In this document: in pieces, positions 17,269-25,984 of the stretch | Layout: each line of letters begins with the position of its first letter | How positions within the stretch are numbered: position 1 is the stretch's first letter | Source: Planococcus salinus | GTDB lineage: Bacteria > Bacillota > Bacilli > Bacillales_A > Planococcaceae | Direction: 5' to 3' | Length of the DNA stretch: 64,000 nucleotides | NCBI RefSeq assembly: GCF_003719725.1 | Contig: NZ_RIAX01000004.1 | Location: forward strand, 124,001 to 188,000 | Notes under the pieces: model-generated | The model's database searches: none | What the model saw: the letters and a program-made list of their open reading frames with translations, nothing else | Told to the model about the DNA's origin: nothing | Position numbers and translations under genes: made by a program

Positions 17269-18822
17269 CTATTCACTCAATCGAATATATTCCCCTGGTC
17301 CAAGCGGGAATCCGAGAGCGTACCAGGCAGCAAATAAGATAATCCATACCACCGCAAAAGCGATCGAGTACGGGAGCAACGCGGACATGAACGTCCCGAT
17401 ACCCATTTTCTTATCGTATTTTTTCGCAAACGTTAAAGCGATGGCGAAGTAAGCCAGCATTGGCGTAATCGGGTTAGTAATGGAGTCACCGATCCGGTAA
17501 GCCAATTGGGTAAATGCCGGGCTGTACCCCAGAATCATGAACATCGGAACGAATACAGGAGCAAGAATGGCCCATTTCGCCGAAGCACTGGCCACCATCA
17601 AGTTGATCAATGCAGCAACGATGATGAAACCGATCAACAGCGGCAATCCGGTTAAACCGATGCCCTGCAACAGGTCTGCCCCAGCAATAGCAGTGATTGG
17701 TCCGAGATTACTCCAAGTAAAGAAAGCGATCATTTGCGCCGCGACGAAAGCGATGACGATATATGTGCCCATCGTTGACATCGATTTTGATAAATGATCT
17801 GCGATGTCTTTAGTGGATCTGAATACTTTCGTGATAAAACCGTAGACCAACGCCGGTACCAGGAAGAATACCATCATGATCGGTACAATACCGGTCATAA
17901 ATGGCGAGACCGTCAACGAACCGGTTTCGGGATCACGCAACAAGGCACCTTCCGGAATTGTTAAATACAAGACGATGGCCGTCAGTACAGCCAGCGATAC
18001 ACCTGCCCAAAGCAATCCTTTTTTCTCAAGTTTTGTGGCAGGATCCATTTTTTCCACTTCGCCATCATATACGCCTAAACGGGGTTCTACAATTTTTGTT
18101 GTGACCAAAACGGCCACCGGTACAAGCACAATGCAAGAAATAGCCAAGAAATAGTAGTTCATGGCTGGGTTCGCTACATAGCCCGGATCGATGATATTGG
18201 CACCCACTTGCGTAAATCCAGCGACAAGCGGATCAAGCATGCTCAAAATCAAGTTGGCACTGAAGCCACCGGCTACTGAGGCATATGCCGCAGCCAACCC
18301 GGCAATCGGGTGTCTGCCTAGTGCGATGAAAATCATGGCGACGATCGGCGGCAACACCACCATGGCGGCATCCGCCGCGGCATTTCCCAGCATCGCTACC
18401 AGTACAATTGTCGGCAGGATGATTTTTTTAGGCGCAGCCAGTATGGTCGTTTTCATGAATGTTGTAATCAGTCCTGAAGATTCTGCTACCCCAACTCCCA
18501 GCATTACGACAAGCACTAGGCCGAGCGGAGGGAAACTGGTAAAGTTTGTGATGAGATTTGTCAGAATCATCACAAACCCAGCACCATTCAATAGGTTGAC
18601 CACCTCAATTGTCTCGCCAGTCCCCGGATTTACGGCAGAAGTGCCTAATGCGCCGAAGATTGCCGAGGCAATCAAAATTAATACAGCAATGATGACGAAC
18701 AAGAAAACCGGATCCGGCAGTTTGTTTCCGTATCTCTCGATAAAATCCAGAAACTTATCAAAAACCCCTCTTTTTTTGCTTTTTGCTTTTAATTGAGCTT
18801 TTGTTTCCGTTGTTGTACTCAT
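17269..18822 (-). CDS. AbgT-family carrier
   Basis: 517 residues, typical family length. It has the family opening FIERYGNKLPDPVFLFVII, the re-entrant segment PKKIILPTIVLVAMLGNAAADAA, and the C-terminal ASASAKWAILAPVFVPMF stretch. AbgT proteins import p-aminobenzoyl-glutamate or export antimetabolites such as sulfonamides; some likely move dipeptide-like compounds. It follows the RidA/dehydratase/amidohydrolase genes in the same direction after a 223-bp gap with a strong stem-loop, so it may be partly co-expressed with them. Confidence 0.88.
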   Translation of the reverse strand: MSTTTETKAQLKAKSKKRGVFDKFLDFIERYGNKLPDPVFLFVIIAVLILIASAIFGALGTSAVNPGTGETIEVVNLLNGAGFVMILTNLITNFTSFPPLGLVLVVMLGVGVAESSGLITTFMKTTILAAPKKIILPTIVLVAMLGNAAADAAMVVLPPIVAMIFIALGRHPIAGLAAAYASVAGGFSANLILSMLDPLVAGFTQVGANIIDPGYVANPAMNYYFLAISCIVLVPVAVLVTTKIVEPRLGVYDGEVEKMDPATKLEKKGLLWAGVSLAVLTAIVLYLTIPEGALLRDPETGSLTVSPFMTGIVPIMMVFFLVPALVYGFITKVFRSTKDIADHLSKSMSTMGTYIVIAFVAAQMIAFFTWSNLGPITAIAGADLLQGIGLTGLPLLIGFIIVAALINLMVASASAKWAILAPVFVPMFMILGYSPAFTQLAYRIGDSITNPITPMLAYFAIALTFAKKYDKKMGIGTFMSALLPYSIAFAVVWIILFAAWYALGFPLGPGEYIRLSE

Positions 18823-18844
18823 CTTATTCCCCCCTTTGAAATAA

Positions 18845-18882
18845 CAGCTGCCCGGTCCTTCTTTTAAAGTACCGGGCAGCTG
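18845..18882 (-). other. Strong stem-loop in the AbgT leader
   Basis: Perfect 12-bp inverted repeat (CAGCTGCCCGGT and its complement, 14-base loop) 23 bp upstream of the AbgT start. No U-run follows on the minus strand, so an mRNA-processing or attenuation element is as likely as a terminator for the upstream operon. Confidence 0.55.
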
Positions 18883-19045
18883 CCTTGTCTTCCTGCTGTT
18901 GCTTGCAGTCTCTCTTTATTGTTTGAATATTCTTTCTTTTTATTATACTCAGCTTCCTGCGCTCTTACAACTTATTTTTGAAAAAATGTTTAAACTTGTA
19001 ACAAGTGTGAATTTGACATCGTTTAGTCTCTTGAAAAGCTAAAAA

Positions 19046-20251
19046 TCATTTTTGCAGCGCCGGGTTTTTATTCGCTTCATAAAATAACTTTCCACCTATA
19101 AAAACAAAGCTCGGATTTTTCAATGCTCCGATATCGTCAAGCGGGTTGCCTTCCACCACCAGCAGATCAGCAGCCTTCCCTTTTTCAATGGAACCAATCA
19201 GGCCGTCTGCCCGGACAGCTTTGGCGGCCATGATGGTCGCGGAACGAATCGCTTCTTTTTCGCTCATTCCATTGGATACCATCAGTGCCAGTTCATCCGC
19301 TAACAGGCCCGGCACATTAAAAGGTGTCCCTGCGTCTGTTCCTGCTGCAATCGGAACTCCGGCTTCCAACGCCATTTGAAAACTGACGCTATGGTCATCG
19401 ATGATTTTCTGCACTTTTGAAATCATGTATTCCGGCACAGAACCCGGCTGATCGAGAATCAACCGTGGGGCAATCAGCGTCGGCACCAGGAAGGTCCCTT
19501 TTTCAATCATTAATTCCACTGCTTCGGTGTCCAGCATGTAAGCATGTTCAATCGTCGTGACGCCGGCACGGATGGCATTTTTGATCCCTTCTGTGCCAAT
19601 TGTGTGCGCAGCGGTCGTTTTCGAAACATGTTCAGCTTCCTGGCAAATGCAGCGCATTTCTTCTTCCGACAACTGGACGGCTCCGGGATCCGTTCCCTTT
19701 GTCAGTACGCCTCCAGTCGCCATCATCTTCAGCACATCAGCCCCCGCTTTCAACTGGGCTCGAGCAGCTTTTGTCACTTCTTCGCAACCATCTGCCTCAA
19801 TCGCCATGACATGGCCGTGGCCGCCGGTCATGACAATCGGACGGCCCGCCGCAAAAACGCGTGGACCGGTAATAGTGCCTTCCTCCACCGCATTCCGGTA
19901 ATTGATGTCGGCATTGTATCGGGTTCCCAAATTACGGACGGCCGTGATCCCCGCCGCCAAAAACTCCTGACCTTGTTTAACAGCCCGAAAAGCGATATCT
20001 GCCGCTTCTTCCTCTTTCATCTTTGCAAACGGGTCCGGAGACGCATCCATCCCCAGGTGAACATGCGAGTCGATCATGCTCGGCAAAACGGTCAAACCCG
20101 TACCGTCGAACTCTGTCACTTGTTCTTCTCCCGTCTCCACGGTTTGTCCGACGTCCAAAATGCCTTGTTTATCGAACAGAACTTCTCCCGATTCGATGAC
20201 ATCCTGCTCGCCATTCGTGATAATCCGAATATTCGTCAATTTACATTTCAT
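19046..20251 (-). CDS. Metal-dependent amidohydrolase (imidazolonepropionase/prolidase-like)
   Basis: 401 residues from the ATG at 20251, just after AGGTG; a GTG four codons upstream overlaps the previous gene. It has the amidohydrolase TIM-barrel ligands: MIDSHVHLGMD (HxH), a Lys-containing ADVLKMMATGG, AAHTIGTEG, TIEHAYML and AAGTDAGTPF (Asp). The pattern is that of cytosolic Xaa-Pro/Xaa-Arg dipeptidase-like members. It follows the dehydratase gene by 8 bp in an operon. Likely it cleaves a dipeptide or N-acyl amino acid, which may come in through the AbgT carrier; the substrate is not provable. Confidence 0.85.
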   Translation of the reverse strand: MKCKLTNIRIITNGEQDVIESGEVLFDKQGILDVGQTVETGEEQVTEFDGTGLTVLPSMIDSHVHLGMDASPDPFAKMKEEEAADIAFRAVKQGQEFLAAGITAVRNLGTRYNADINYRNAVEEGTITGPRVFAAGRPIVMTGGHGHVMAIEADGCEEVTKAARAQLKAGADVLKMMATGGVLTKGTDPGAVQLSEEEMRCICQEAEHVSKTTAAHTIGTEGIKNAIRAGVTTIEHAYMLDTEAVELMIEKGTFLVPTLIAPRLILDQPGSVPEYMISKVQKIIDDHSVSFQMALEAGVPIAAGTDAGTPFNVPGLLADELALMVSNGMSEKEAIRSATIMAAKAVRADGLIGSIEKGKAADLLVVEGNPLDDIGALKNPSFVFIGGKLFYEANKNPALQK

Positions 20252-20259
20252 GCCGCACC

Positions 20260-21243
20260 TCACAGATTTATGTAGTTTCGTTCGTTATATTTTTGAATCA
20301 ACGACTGGTAAAGTTCAAAGCTGATATTCCCTCCACTGACCATGACCACTACCTTTTTCCCTTTAACATCCACCCTGCCACTCAGCATTGCTGCCATGGC
20401 GGCTGCACCAGATGGCTCTACGACAAGCTTTGTCCGTTCTGCCATAAAAGCTACACAATTGGCGATGGCCTCTTCGGAAACAAGCACCATATCATCGACA
20501 TAATGCTGTGTATGGGCAAATGTCAGATCTCCCGGTTTTTTAGCCATCAAGCCATCTGCGATGGTATCCACCTTATCGACTTCTGTAGGTTTTCCCTGTT
20601 GCAAAGAAGTATACATCGCCATGGCGCCTTCCGTGTTGACACCAATGACTTTCAGCGTCGGTTTAATTTCTTTCAGTGCGGCCGCAACGCCGGAGATTAA
20701 CCCTCCCCCACTCACCGGAACAATCACGGCATCCGTTTCCGGTAACTCTTTCAGGATTTCCAGCCCGATGGTCCCTTGTCCTGCAATGATATAAGGGTCT
20801 TCGAACGGATGAATCATCGTACGCCCTTCTTCCCGGTGAAGCTCCAATGCTTTTTCATACATCTCAATGGAAGTTGTCCCGTACTCGATTGCATTTGCGC
20901 CGTATTGGATGATTGCATTCTTTTTACTTTGGACCGGATTCATCGGCATAACGACCGAAGCGCTCACTCCCAGCTGCTGAGCTGCGTACGCTGTGCCCGC
21001 CCCATGGTTTCCCGCCGAAAACGCCACGACTCCGTTTTCCTTTTCCTGATCGGTTAGATTGGCGACTTTGTTATAGGCTCCACGCAACTTAAAAGAACCG
21101 GTTTTTTGCAAATTCTCGGTCTTCAGATAAATATCATTCCCGGTCAACTCTGAAAAAGTCCGGCTGACTTGAAGAGGAGTCGGAATAATCACTCCCGCTA
21201 AGTTGGCCTTTGCTTGATATACTTGCTCTAATGTAATGTACAT
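20260..21243 (-). CDS. Catabolic threonine/serine dehydratase (PLP, fold type II)
   Basis: 327 residues, no ACT regulatory domain, so the short catabolic form rather than biosynthetic IlvA. The PLP lysine lies in TGSFKLRGAYNKV (about residues 50-62), the phosphate loop is PVSGGGLISG, and the C-terminal VMVSGGNIS is typical. It would deaminate threonine or serine to the 2-oxo acid through an enamine. The operon places it directly after a RidA protein, which hydrolyses exactly such reactive enamine/imine intermediates. Serine racemase or hydroxyaspartate dehydratase activities remain possible. Confidence 0.88.
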   Translation of the reverse strand: MYITLEQVYQAKANLAGVIIPTPLQVSRTFSELTGNDIYLKTENLQKTGSFKLRGAYNKVANLTDQEKENGVVAFSAGNHGAGTAYAAQQLGVSASVVMPMNPVQSKKNAIIQYGANAIEYGTTSIEMYEKALELHREEGRTMIHPFEDPYIIAGQGTIGLEILKELPETDAVIVPVSGGGLISGVAAALKEIKPTLKVIGVNTEGAMAMYTSLQQGKPTEVDKVDTIADGLMAKKPGDLTFAHTQHYVDDMVLVSEEAIANCVAFMAERTKLVVEPSGAAAMAAMLSGRVDVKGKKVVVMVSGGNISFELYQSLIQKYNERNYINL

Positions 21244-21257
21244 GGAATAGTTCCTCT

Positions 21258-21719
21258 CTATTTTAGAATTTCTGCCACCATTTCGATTTCGACTGGAATG
21301 TTGAACGGTAATACGCTTGTACCAATTGCAGACCGCGCATGCTTTCCATTTTCTCCAAGCAGTTCCGCCAACAGGTCGGATGCCGCGTCAATCACGGACG
21401 GCTGCTCAAAAAAGTCATTGGCACTATTCACAAATCCCAAAAGCTTAATGATTCTGACGTGCTCCAAATTGCCAAGTTCTCCTTCCACCATACTGAGTAA
21501 ATTGACTGCAGCGATTTCAGCTGCCTTTCTGGCTTCTTCGAGGGACACTTCCTGCCCGACTCTTCCTGTATAAACTTGCTTGCCATCTACAAACGGGCCA
21601 GCACCCGATAAAAAAAGTAAGTCGCCTGTTCTGCGGACCGTCACATAATTCGCTAAAGCAGCCGGTGCTGTCTTCGGCCATTCCAGGCCCCGCGCTTTTA
21701 CTTTCTGTTCAATGTTCAT
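21258..21719 (-). CDS. RidA/YjgF-family enamine/imine deaminase
   Basis: 153 residues from the ATG at 21719, preceded by GGGGAGGAGG; the longer reading adds an unsupported N-terminus. The family core is visible (LLFLSGAGPFVDGK, then SLEEARKAAEIAAVNLL and SAIGTSVLPFNIPVEIEM). The length and the LPKTAPA-like start suggest the longer YjgF subgroup. RidA proteins clear 2-aminoacrylate and 2-aminocrotonate formed by dehydratases. It is the first gene of the operon, 14 bp ahead of such a dehydratase. Confidence 0.88.
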   Translation of the reverse strand: MNIEQKVKARGLEWPKTAPAALANYVTVRRTGDLLFLSGAGPFVDGKQVYTGRVGQEVSLEEARKAAEIAAVNLLSMVEGELGNLEHVRIIKLLGFVNSANDFFEQPSVIDAASDLLAELLGENGKHARSAIGTSVLPFNIPVEIEMVAEILK

Positions 21720-21854
21720 ATTTCTCCTCCTCCCCTCTTTTATTCTATCCTTAATATTATCTTCGTTCAACGAATTTTTTGAATCATCCAAAAACTGTAT
21801 GATATAATAAAAAAACAGCTGTTGGCTGCACTACATAGAAAAAGGATGAAGAAA

Positions 21855-22565
21855 ATGACGGTAGAATTATTTTTAGAAGATAGTTATTTAAAGACATGCG
21901 AGACACAAATCATGGCGATTGACGGCGACAAAGTCACACTCAGCCAAACGGTTTTTTACCCCGCAGGAGGCGGTCAGGAAAGTGACACAGGGAAACTGAT
22001 TCAGAACGGACAGGAAACAGAAGTCCTGAAAGTCAAAAAAGAAGGCGGAACCATCTATCATTACGTGCGGGAGCCAGAGAAACTTCAGGTTGGACCGGTA
22101 AGCGCAGAAATCGACTGGGAACGGCGAAACGACTTAATGAAGCATCATACCCTGCTTCACGTGCTGGCAGCCGTTTTCCACCAGGAACACGACTCCCTGT
22201 GCACCGGCAACCAGATCTATCCGGACAAAGCGCGAATCGACCTGACCGACATCACGGAACTCAGCAAGGAAGAAATCGATGCACTCGTCACCAAAGCCAA
22301 TGAAGAACTGGCCAACAATCACGAAGTGACGGTTCGTACACTGCCAAGAGAACAAGCCGAACAGCTTTCGGGTGCCATCAAAACAGTCGTCAACCTCATC
22401 CCGAAAGCCGTGAAAGAGGTGCGCCTGGTGAAAATCGGCGACATCGACGAACAGGCCTGCGGCGGCACCCACGTAAGCGAAACCGGAGAAGTCGGCCAGT
22501 TTGTTTTGGATAAGACGAAAAATAAAGGAAAAGGCATGACACGGCTTGAGGTACGGGTTGTGTGA
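21855..22565 (+). CDS. AlaX-type alanyl-tRNA editing protein
   Basis: 236 residues from the ATG at 21855, eight bases after AAAGGA. It has the four zinc-site elements of the AlaRS editing domain: HHTLLHVLAAVF (first His pair), then CGGTHVSETGEVG (Cys and His), plus the N-terminal YPAGGGQESDTG motif of the AlaX-M type. It hydrolyses Ser- or Gly-tRNA(Ala) in trans. It is divergent from the RidA operon and ends at a strong terminator. Confidence 0.9.
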   Translation: MTVELFLEDSYLKTCETQIMAIDGDKVTLSQTVFYPAGGGQESDTGKLIQNGQETEVLKVKKEGGTIYHYVREPEKLQVGPVSAEIDWERRNDLMKHHTLLHVLAAVFHQEHDSLCTGNQIYPDKARIDLTDITELSKEEIDALVTKANEELANNHEVTVRTLPREQAEQLSGAIKTVVNLIPKAVKEVRLVKIGDIDEQACGGTHVSETGEVGQFVLDKTKNKGKGMTRLEVRVV

Positions 22566-22608
22566 AAGCTTGACTAATAAAGAGTGACCTCTTCTTAATT
22601 GCAAATGC

Positions 22609-22665
22609 AAAAGCACCAGCGAATCCCGCACATTGAAAAAATGCGGATTCACTGGTGCTTTTTAT
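22609..22665. terminator. Terminator after AlaX (possibly bidirectional)
   Basis: AAAAGCACCAGCGAATCCGCA-like stem with one bulge, 11-base loop, then TTTTTATTTT. It also lies 124 bp beyond the end of the convergent TRAP permease gene. Confidence 0.85.
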
Positions 22666-22788
22666 TTTTACAACTTCATAACTTCTTTATAATAAAAGTT
22701 CTACCTATGACTAACCTCTCTACTTTTTCCTAGATGCTTTTAAGCTTTTCTATTATATTATTTAAAATATTTTGAATAATACTTAACT

Positions 22789-24105
22789 CTACTCAGAACC
22801 CACTGAGGGCAGCCACGTAACAATTTCAGGAAATACCATGATTATAATAACCCCGCATAAACTTACAGTTATAACTCCCATAACTGACTTATAAATCTCT
22901 TTCATGGAAACATCGCTTGGAAGAACACCACGTATTACAAATAACAACAAACCAAACGGCGGTGTGATATTCCCTATACCCAAACAAATAAGTACCAATA
23001 TACCAAACCATACCAAGTCGAAATCTAAAGCAAACACAACTGGAATAAATAGAGGAGTTGTAATCATTAAAATAGAAATTGGTTCAATAAAGGTGCCCAG
23101 TATTAAGACAATTAATAGCATGCCTATAATTGATAATATTGGAGCAGTATCTAAAGATAGAACTGCATTTACTAAACCACTGGTAGCTCCTGTAAAAGCC
23201 AAAAGTTGACTAAATCCAGCAGAAGCTGCCAAAATTAATAAAATCATACCACTCACTTTTATTGTCCCAATCATAGTTTTTTTAATAACGTCTTTGTTTA
23301 GTTTCCCATAAAGGGCGGGTAATATAAGAGCTCCTAGGGCTCCAATCGCGGCAGACTCTGTAGGGGTAGCAAAACCCGAAAAAATCAGCCAAACCACTAA
23401 AAATATTAAACCTAGTAAAGGAAAAGCATCAAATATCAAGCCACGAATTCGTTCTTTCCAGCTCGATTTTTCAACCTCATATTTAGGCGCCAAAGATGAA
23501 TCAAAAGCTCCTATAACCATAAAGTAAACAATCATTAATGTCGCAAGTAACAACCCCGGCAGAATTCCTCCAATAAGTAAATCACCTACTGAGATCCCCC
23601 CTAGTCCTCCTAAAAGAATGGCCGTTGTACTTGGTGGGATAATAGTCGCCAAAGAACCGGCTCCTAGAATAGGTCCTACAGACATTTTTAAATGATAACC
23701 TCTTTTTTGCATTTCAGGTACCATAGAAGAACCTAACATTGCTGCATTGGCTACTGCAGAACCACTCAACGCAGCGAACATCGTTCCGGATGCCATCGTT
23801 AATATACTTAGACGACTTGGTATCCTTCCCATCCATCTTGATAGTACATCTAATAATTTCATTACTAGGCCTGAATGAAATAACACTTCTCCCATGAGTA
23901 TAAATAGAGGGATAGGTGTTAGTGTAAAGCTCCCTAAAGATCTGAAAGCACTTAAAACTAATGTTTGCATTCCACTATCAAAATTAATGAAAATAATCAC
24001 TAAAATCATGTTGACTGCAAGAAAGGCAAATGCAACAGGAAATCCAATCATGACAAAGACCATCAATAAAACAAAGAATAATATTATTACTGCCCACCAC
24101 TCCAT
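22789..24105 (-). CDS. TRAP transporter large permease (DctM type), system A
   Basis: 438 residues from the ATG at 24105 (upstream GTGs in frame are possible). Twelve or so membrane segments and the DctM signatures: PIPLFILMGEVLFHSG, SGSAVANAAMLGSSMVPEM, GSLATIIPPST and FATPTESAAIGALGALI. It is the ion-coupled transport subunit that takes substrate from the DctP protein. Order on the minus strand is DctP, DctQ, DctM, behind an aldehyde and an alcohol dehydrogenase gene. Confidence 0.92.
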   Translation of the reverse strand: MEWWAVIILFFVLLMVFVMIGFPVAFAFLAVNMILVIIFINFDSGMQTLVLSAFRSLGSFTLTPIPLFILMGEVLFHSGLVMKLLDVLSRWMGRIPSRLSILTMASGTMFAALSGSAVANAAMLGSSMVPEMQKRGYHLKMSVGPILGAGSLATIIPPSTTAILLGGLGGISVGDLLIGGILPGLLLATLMIVYFMVIGAFDSSLAPKYEVEKSSWKERIRGLIFDAFPLLGLIFLVVWLIFSGFATPTESAAIGALGALILPALYGKLNKDVIKKTMIGTIKVSGMILLILAASAGFSQLLAFTGATSGLVNAVLSLDTAPILSIIGMLLIVLILGTFIEPISILMITTPLFIPVVFALDFDLVWFGILVLICLGIGNITPPFGLLLFVIRGVLPSDVSMKEIYKSVMGVITVSLCGVIIIMVFPEIVTWLPSVGSE

Positions 24106-24159
24106 GTACCAATACACCACCTTAGTAAGTTCATTATCATCTTCTCTAACGCAAGACTC

Positions 24160-24735
24160 TTAGGTCTCTATAACTTTTTCTTTTAAAAGAAGATTTGTAA
24201 ATATAATCAAAAATCTTATCGTTAAAAGTAAAGAACCTAAAGCGAGGGGAAGTAATAATAGATACTCTGGCCAAGGTATATTATCAAGTAATACCACCCC
24301 TCTGTTGTAGCTGCTCAAAGTGACTTTGAGGCTGAACCAGAAAAAAATAAATGTCACAATGCTCGAACCAAATGTTATTAATAGATTTACATACTTCAAA
24401 ACTCTGCCTTGTAAATTACCTAAAATAAGATCTACCTTTACATGCCCATTGTTTTTTAGTATCCAAGGTGAAGCAAAAAAGACTGCGTAAACCAATAAAT
24501 ACCCTGCAAGGTCATTTGTCCATAATACTGGGCTGTTAAAAACTTCCCTAGCAAAAACACCGTAACAAATGGCGATTAAAATCGACAAAATACTTATCCC
24601 TGCTATGTATAAAAATAAATTTTCTATTTTTGAAAAAAATTTATTAAATGTTGAATAAACTTTATAAATTTTTAACCCTACTTTGTTTACAACTGAACGT
24701 TCTTTATAAGCTACAGAAGATCCCTTATCATTCAC
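24160..24735 (-). CDS. TRAP transporter small permease (DctQ type), system A
   Basis: 191 residues, GTG start at 24735 chosen because it is eight bases after AAGGGG; an upstream GTG is too close. Four membrane segments with the family's LWTNDLAGYLLVYAVFFASPW motif between them. It pairs with the large permease 54 bp downstream. The N-terminal cytoplasmic extension of about 35 residues is longer than usual. Confidence 0.88.
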   Translation of the reverse strand: MNDKGSSVAYKERSVVNKVGLKIYKVYSTFNKFFSKIENLFLYIAGISILSILIAICYGVFAREVFNSPVLWTNDLAGYLLVYAVFFASPWILKNNGHVKVDLILGNLQGRVLKYVNLLITFGSSIVTFIFFWFSLKVTLSSYNRGVVLLDNIPWPEYLLLLPLALGSLLLTIRFLIIFTNLLLKEKVIET

Positions 24736-24834
24736 TTTAATCACCCCTTAGCAAGTAATAATGCCACAGCAAACCACTGAATTATTGAACGTATAAATTT
24801 AAAGAAAGTGGCGTTCACATAAACAAAATTGATA

Positions 24835-24868
24835 CGAGCGTTAAATTTACGGAAAAATTTAACGCTCG
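24835..24868 (-). other. Stem-loop between DctP and DctQ genes, system A
   Basis: Perfect 14-bp inverted repeat (CGAGCGTTAAATTT and complement, six-base loop), 31 bp after the DctP stop. A short AAUUUUG follows on the minus strand. Probably partial termination or mRNA protection that gives more binding protein than permease. Confidence 0.6.
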
Positions 24869-24899
24869 CATAGAAAGCTCACAAAAATTTTATTTCCTT

Positions 24900-25919
24900 T
24901 TACTTTCTAAAATACTTCTCTAATTCACTGATATCACTATTAATTCTTGTATTCAGCCATTCCCATGACTGTTCTAATGCTATTGTTTGGAACTTCTCAC
25001 TATCTTCCAGTTCGATAAATTCTGTTCCTGTTTCTTTCAAACTTGCGTGTTCCTCTTCTATCACTTTTTCTACACCTTCAGCCATTTCATAGTAAGATTG
25101 AATTGCCGCTTCACGAACTAACTCTTGTAAATCTTCAGGCAGATTCTCCATGGTATTGGCATTCATCAATATCAGTAAATCATTTGTGTTAAAGTCAGGT
25201 ACAACTTGATAATTCACTAGCTCTTGGACTCCAAGGTCTGTGACTGAATAATTTGCCCATGCAAATCCATCTATCATTCCTCTTTCTAAAGCTGTGTAAA
25301 TTTCTCCGCCTTCCATAGATATGGCGTCAGCACCTAAGCCCTGAAGTAATGGAGCATAAGTAGCTGTTCCTCGTATTTTCAATCCTGCAAAATCTTCCGT
25401 AGAGTTTACTTCATCGTTTAAAAAGATAGAGTATTTCCCTTGTGCTCCTCGTCCTAAAACTTTAACGTTCATAGCATTTTCATGTAATTCACTTAAGTAT
25501 TCAAAGCTGCCTCGCTCGATCTCTTCTTCATAACTAAGTTCTGTAAAATTACTTACTAATGCTTCAGGTACACTTTCTGCATAATAAGAACTGAACACCC
25601 AACTCATGTCCACCGTCCCATTACTTACAGCTTCTCCTTGGTTAAATCCTGGAATTGCTTCTGGACCGCCAACATGTTCAATTTGAATTCTTCCGTCACT
25701 AGTTTCTTCTATTATCTCTTTGAATATTGGGAATCCTGCCATTTGCTTATTGGTAAGATCTAGAGCAGTCGCAACTTTAATATTGTAAATTTCCTCTTCT
25801 GATGCATCTGCTTCTCCTTGGGAATTGGTTTCTTCGCTAGAACATGCAGCCAATACCAATATAAGTACTAAAGTTAAAGAAATAAAAGTGAAATTTTTAA
25901 GTGTTAGATTATAATTCAT
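24900..25919 (-). CDS. TRAP substrate-binding lipoprotein (DctP type), system A
   Basis: 339 residues from the ATG at 25919, eight bases after AAAGGGAG; an ATG two codons earlier is too close to that site. Lipoprotein signal with lipobox LAAC near residue 25, then an acidic linker. The DctP fold shows GEAVSNGTVDMSWVF, FAGLKIRGTATYAPLLQ (with the carboxylate-binding Arg) and ALERGMIDGFAWANYS. It captures a carboxylate outside the membrane; the ligand is unknown. Confidence 0.9.
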   Translation of the reverse strand: MNYNLTLKNFTFISLTLVLILVLAACSSEETNSQGEADASEEEIYNIKVATALDLTNKQMAGFPIFKEIIEETSDGRIQIEHVGGPEAIPGFNQGEAVSNGTVDMSWVFSSYYAESVPEALVSNFTELSYEEEIERGSFEYLSELHENAMNVKVLGRGAQGKYSIFLNDEVNSTEDFAGLKIRGTATYAPLLQGLGADAISMEGGEIYTALERGMIDGFAWANYSVTDLGVQELVNYQVVPDFNTNDLLILMNANTMENLPEDLQELVREAAIQSYYEMAEGVEKVIEEEHASLKETGTEFIELEDSEKFQTIALEQSWEWLNTRINSDISELEKYFRK

Positions 25920-25984
25920 TGTCATTGCTCCCTTTGTGTATCAGATTTTTTCAACATTCTTCAAATCCTTTGACTTCAATTAAA

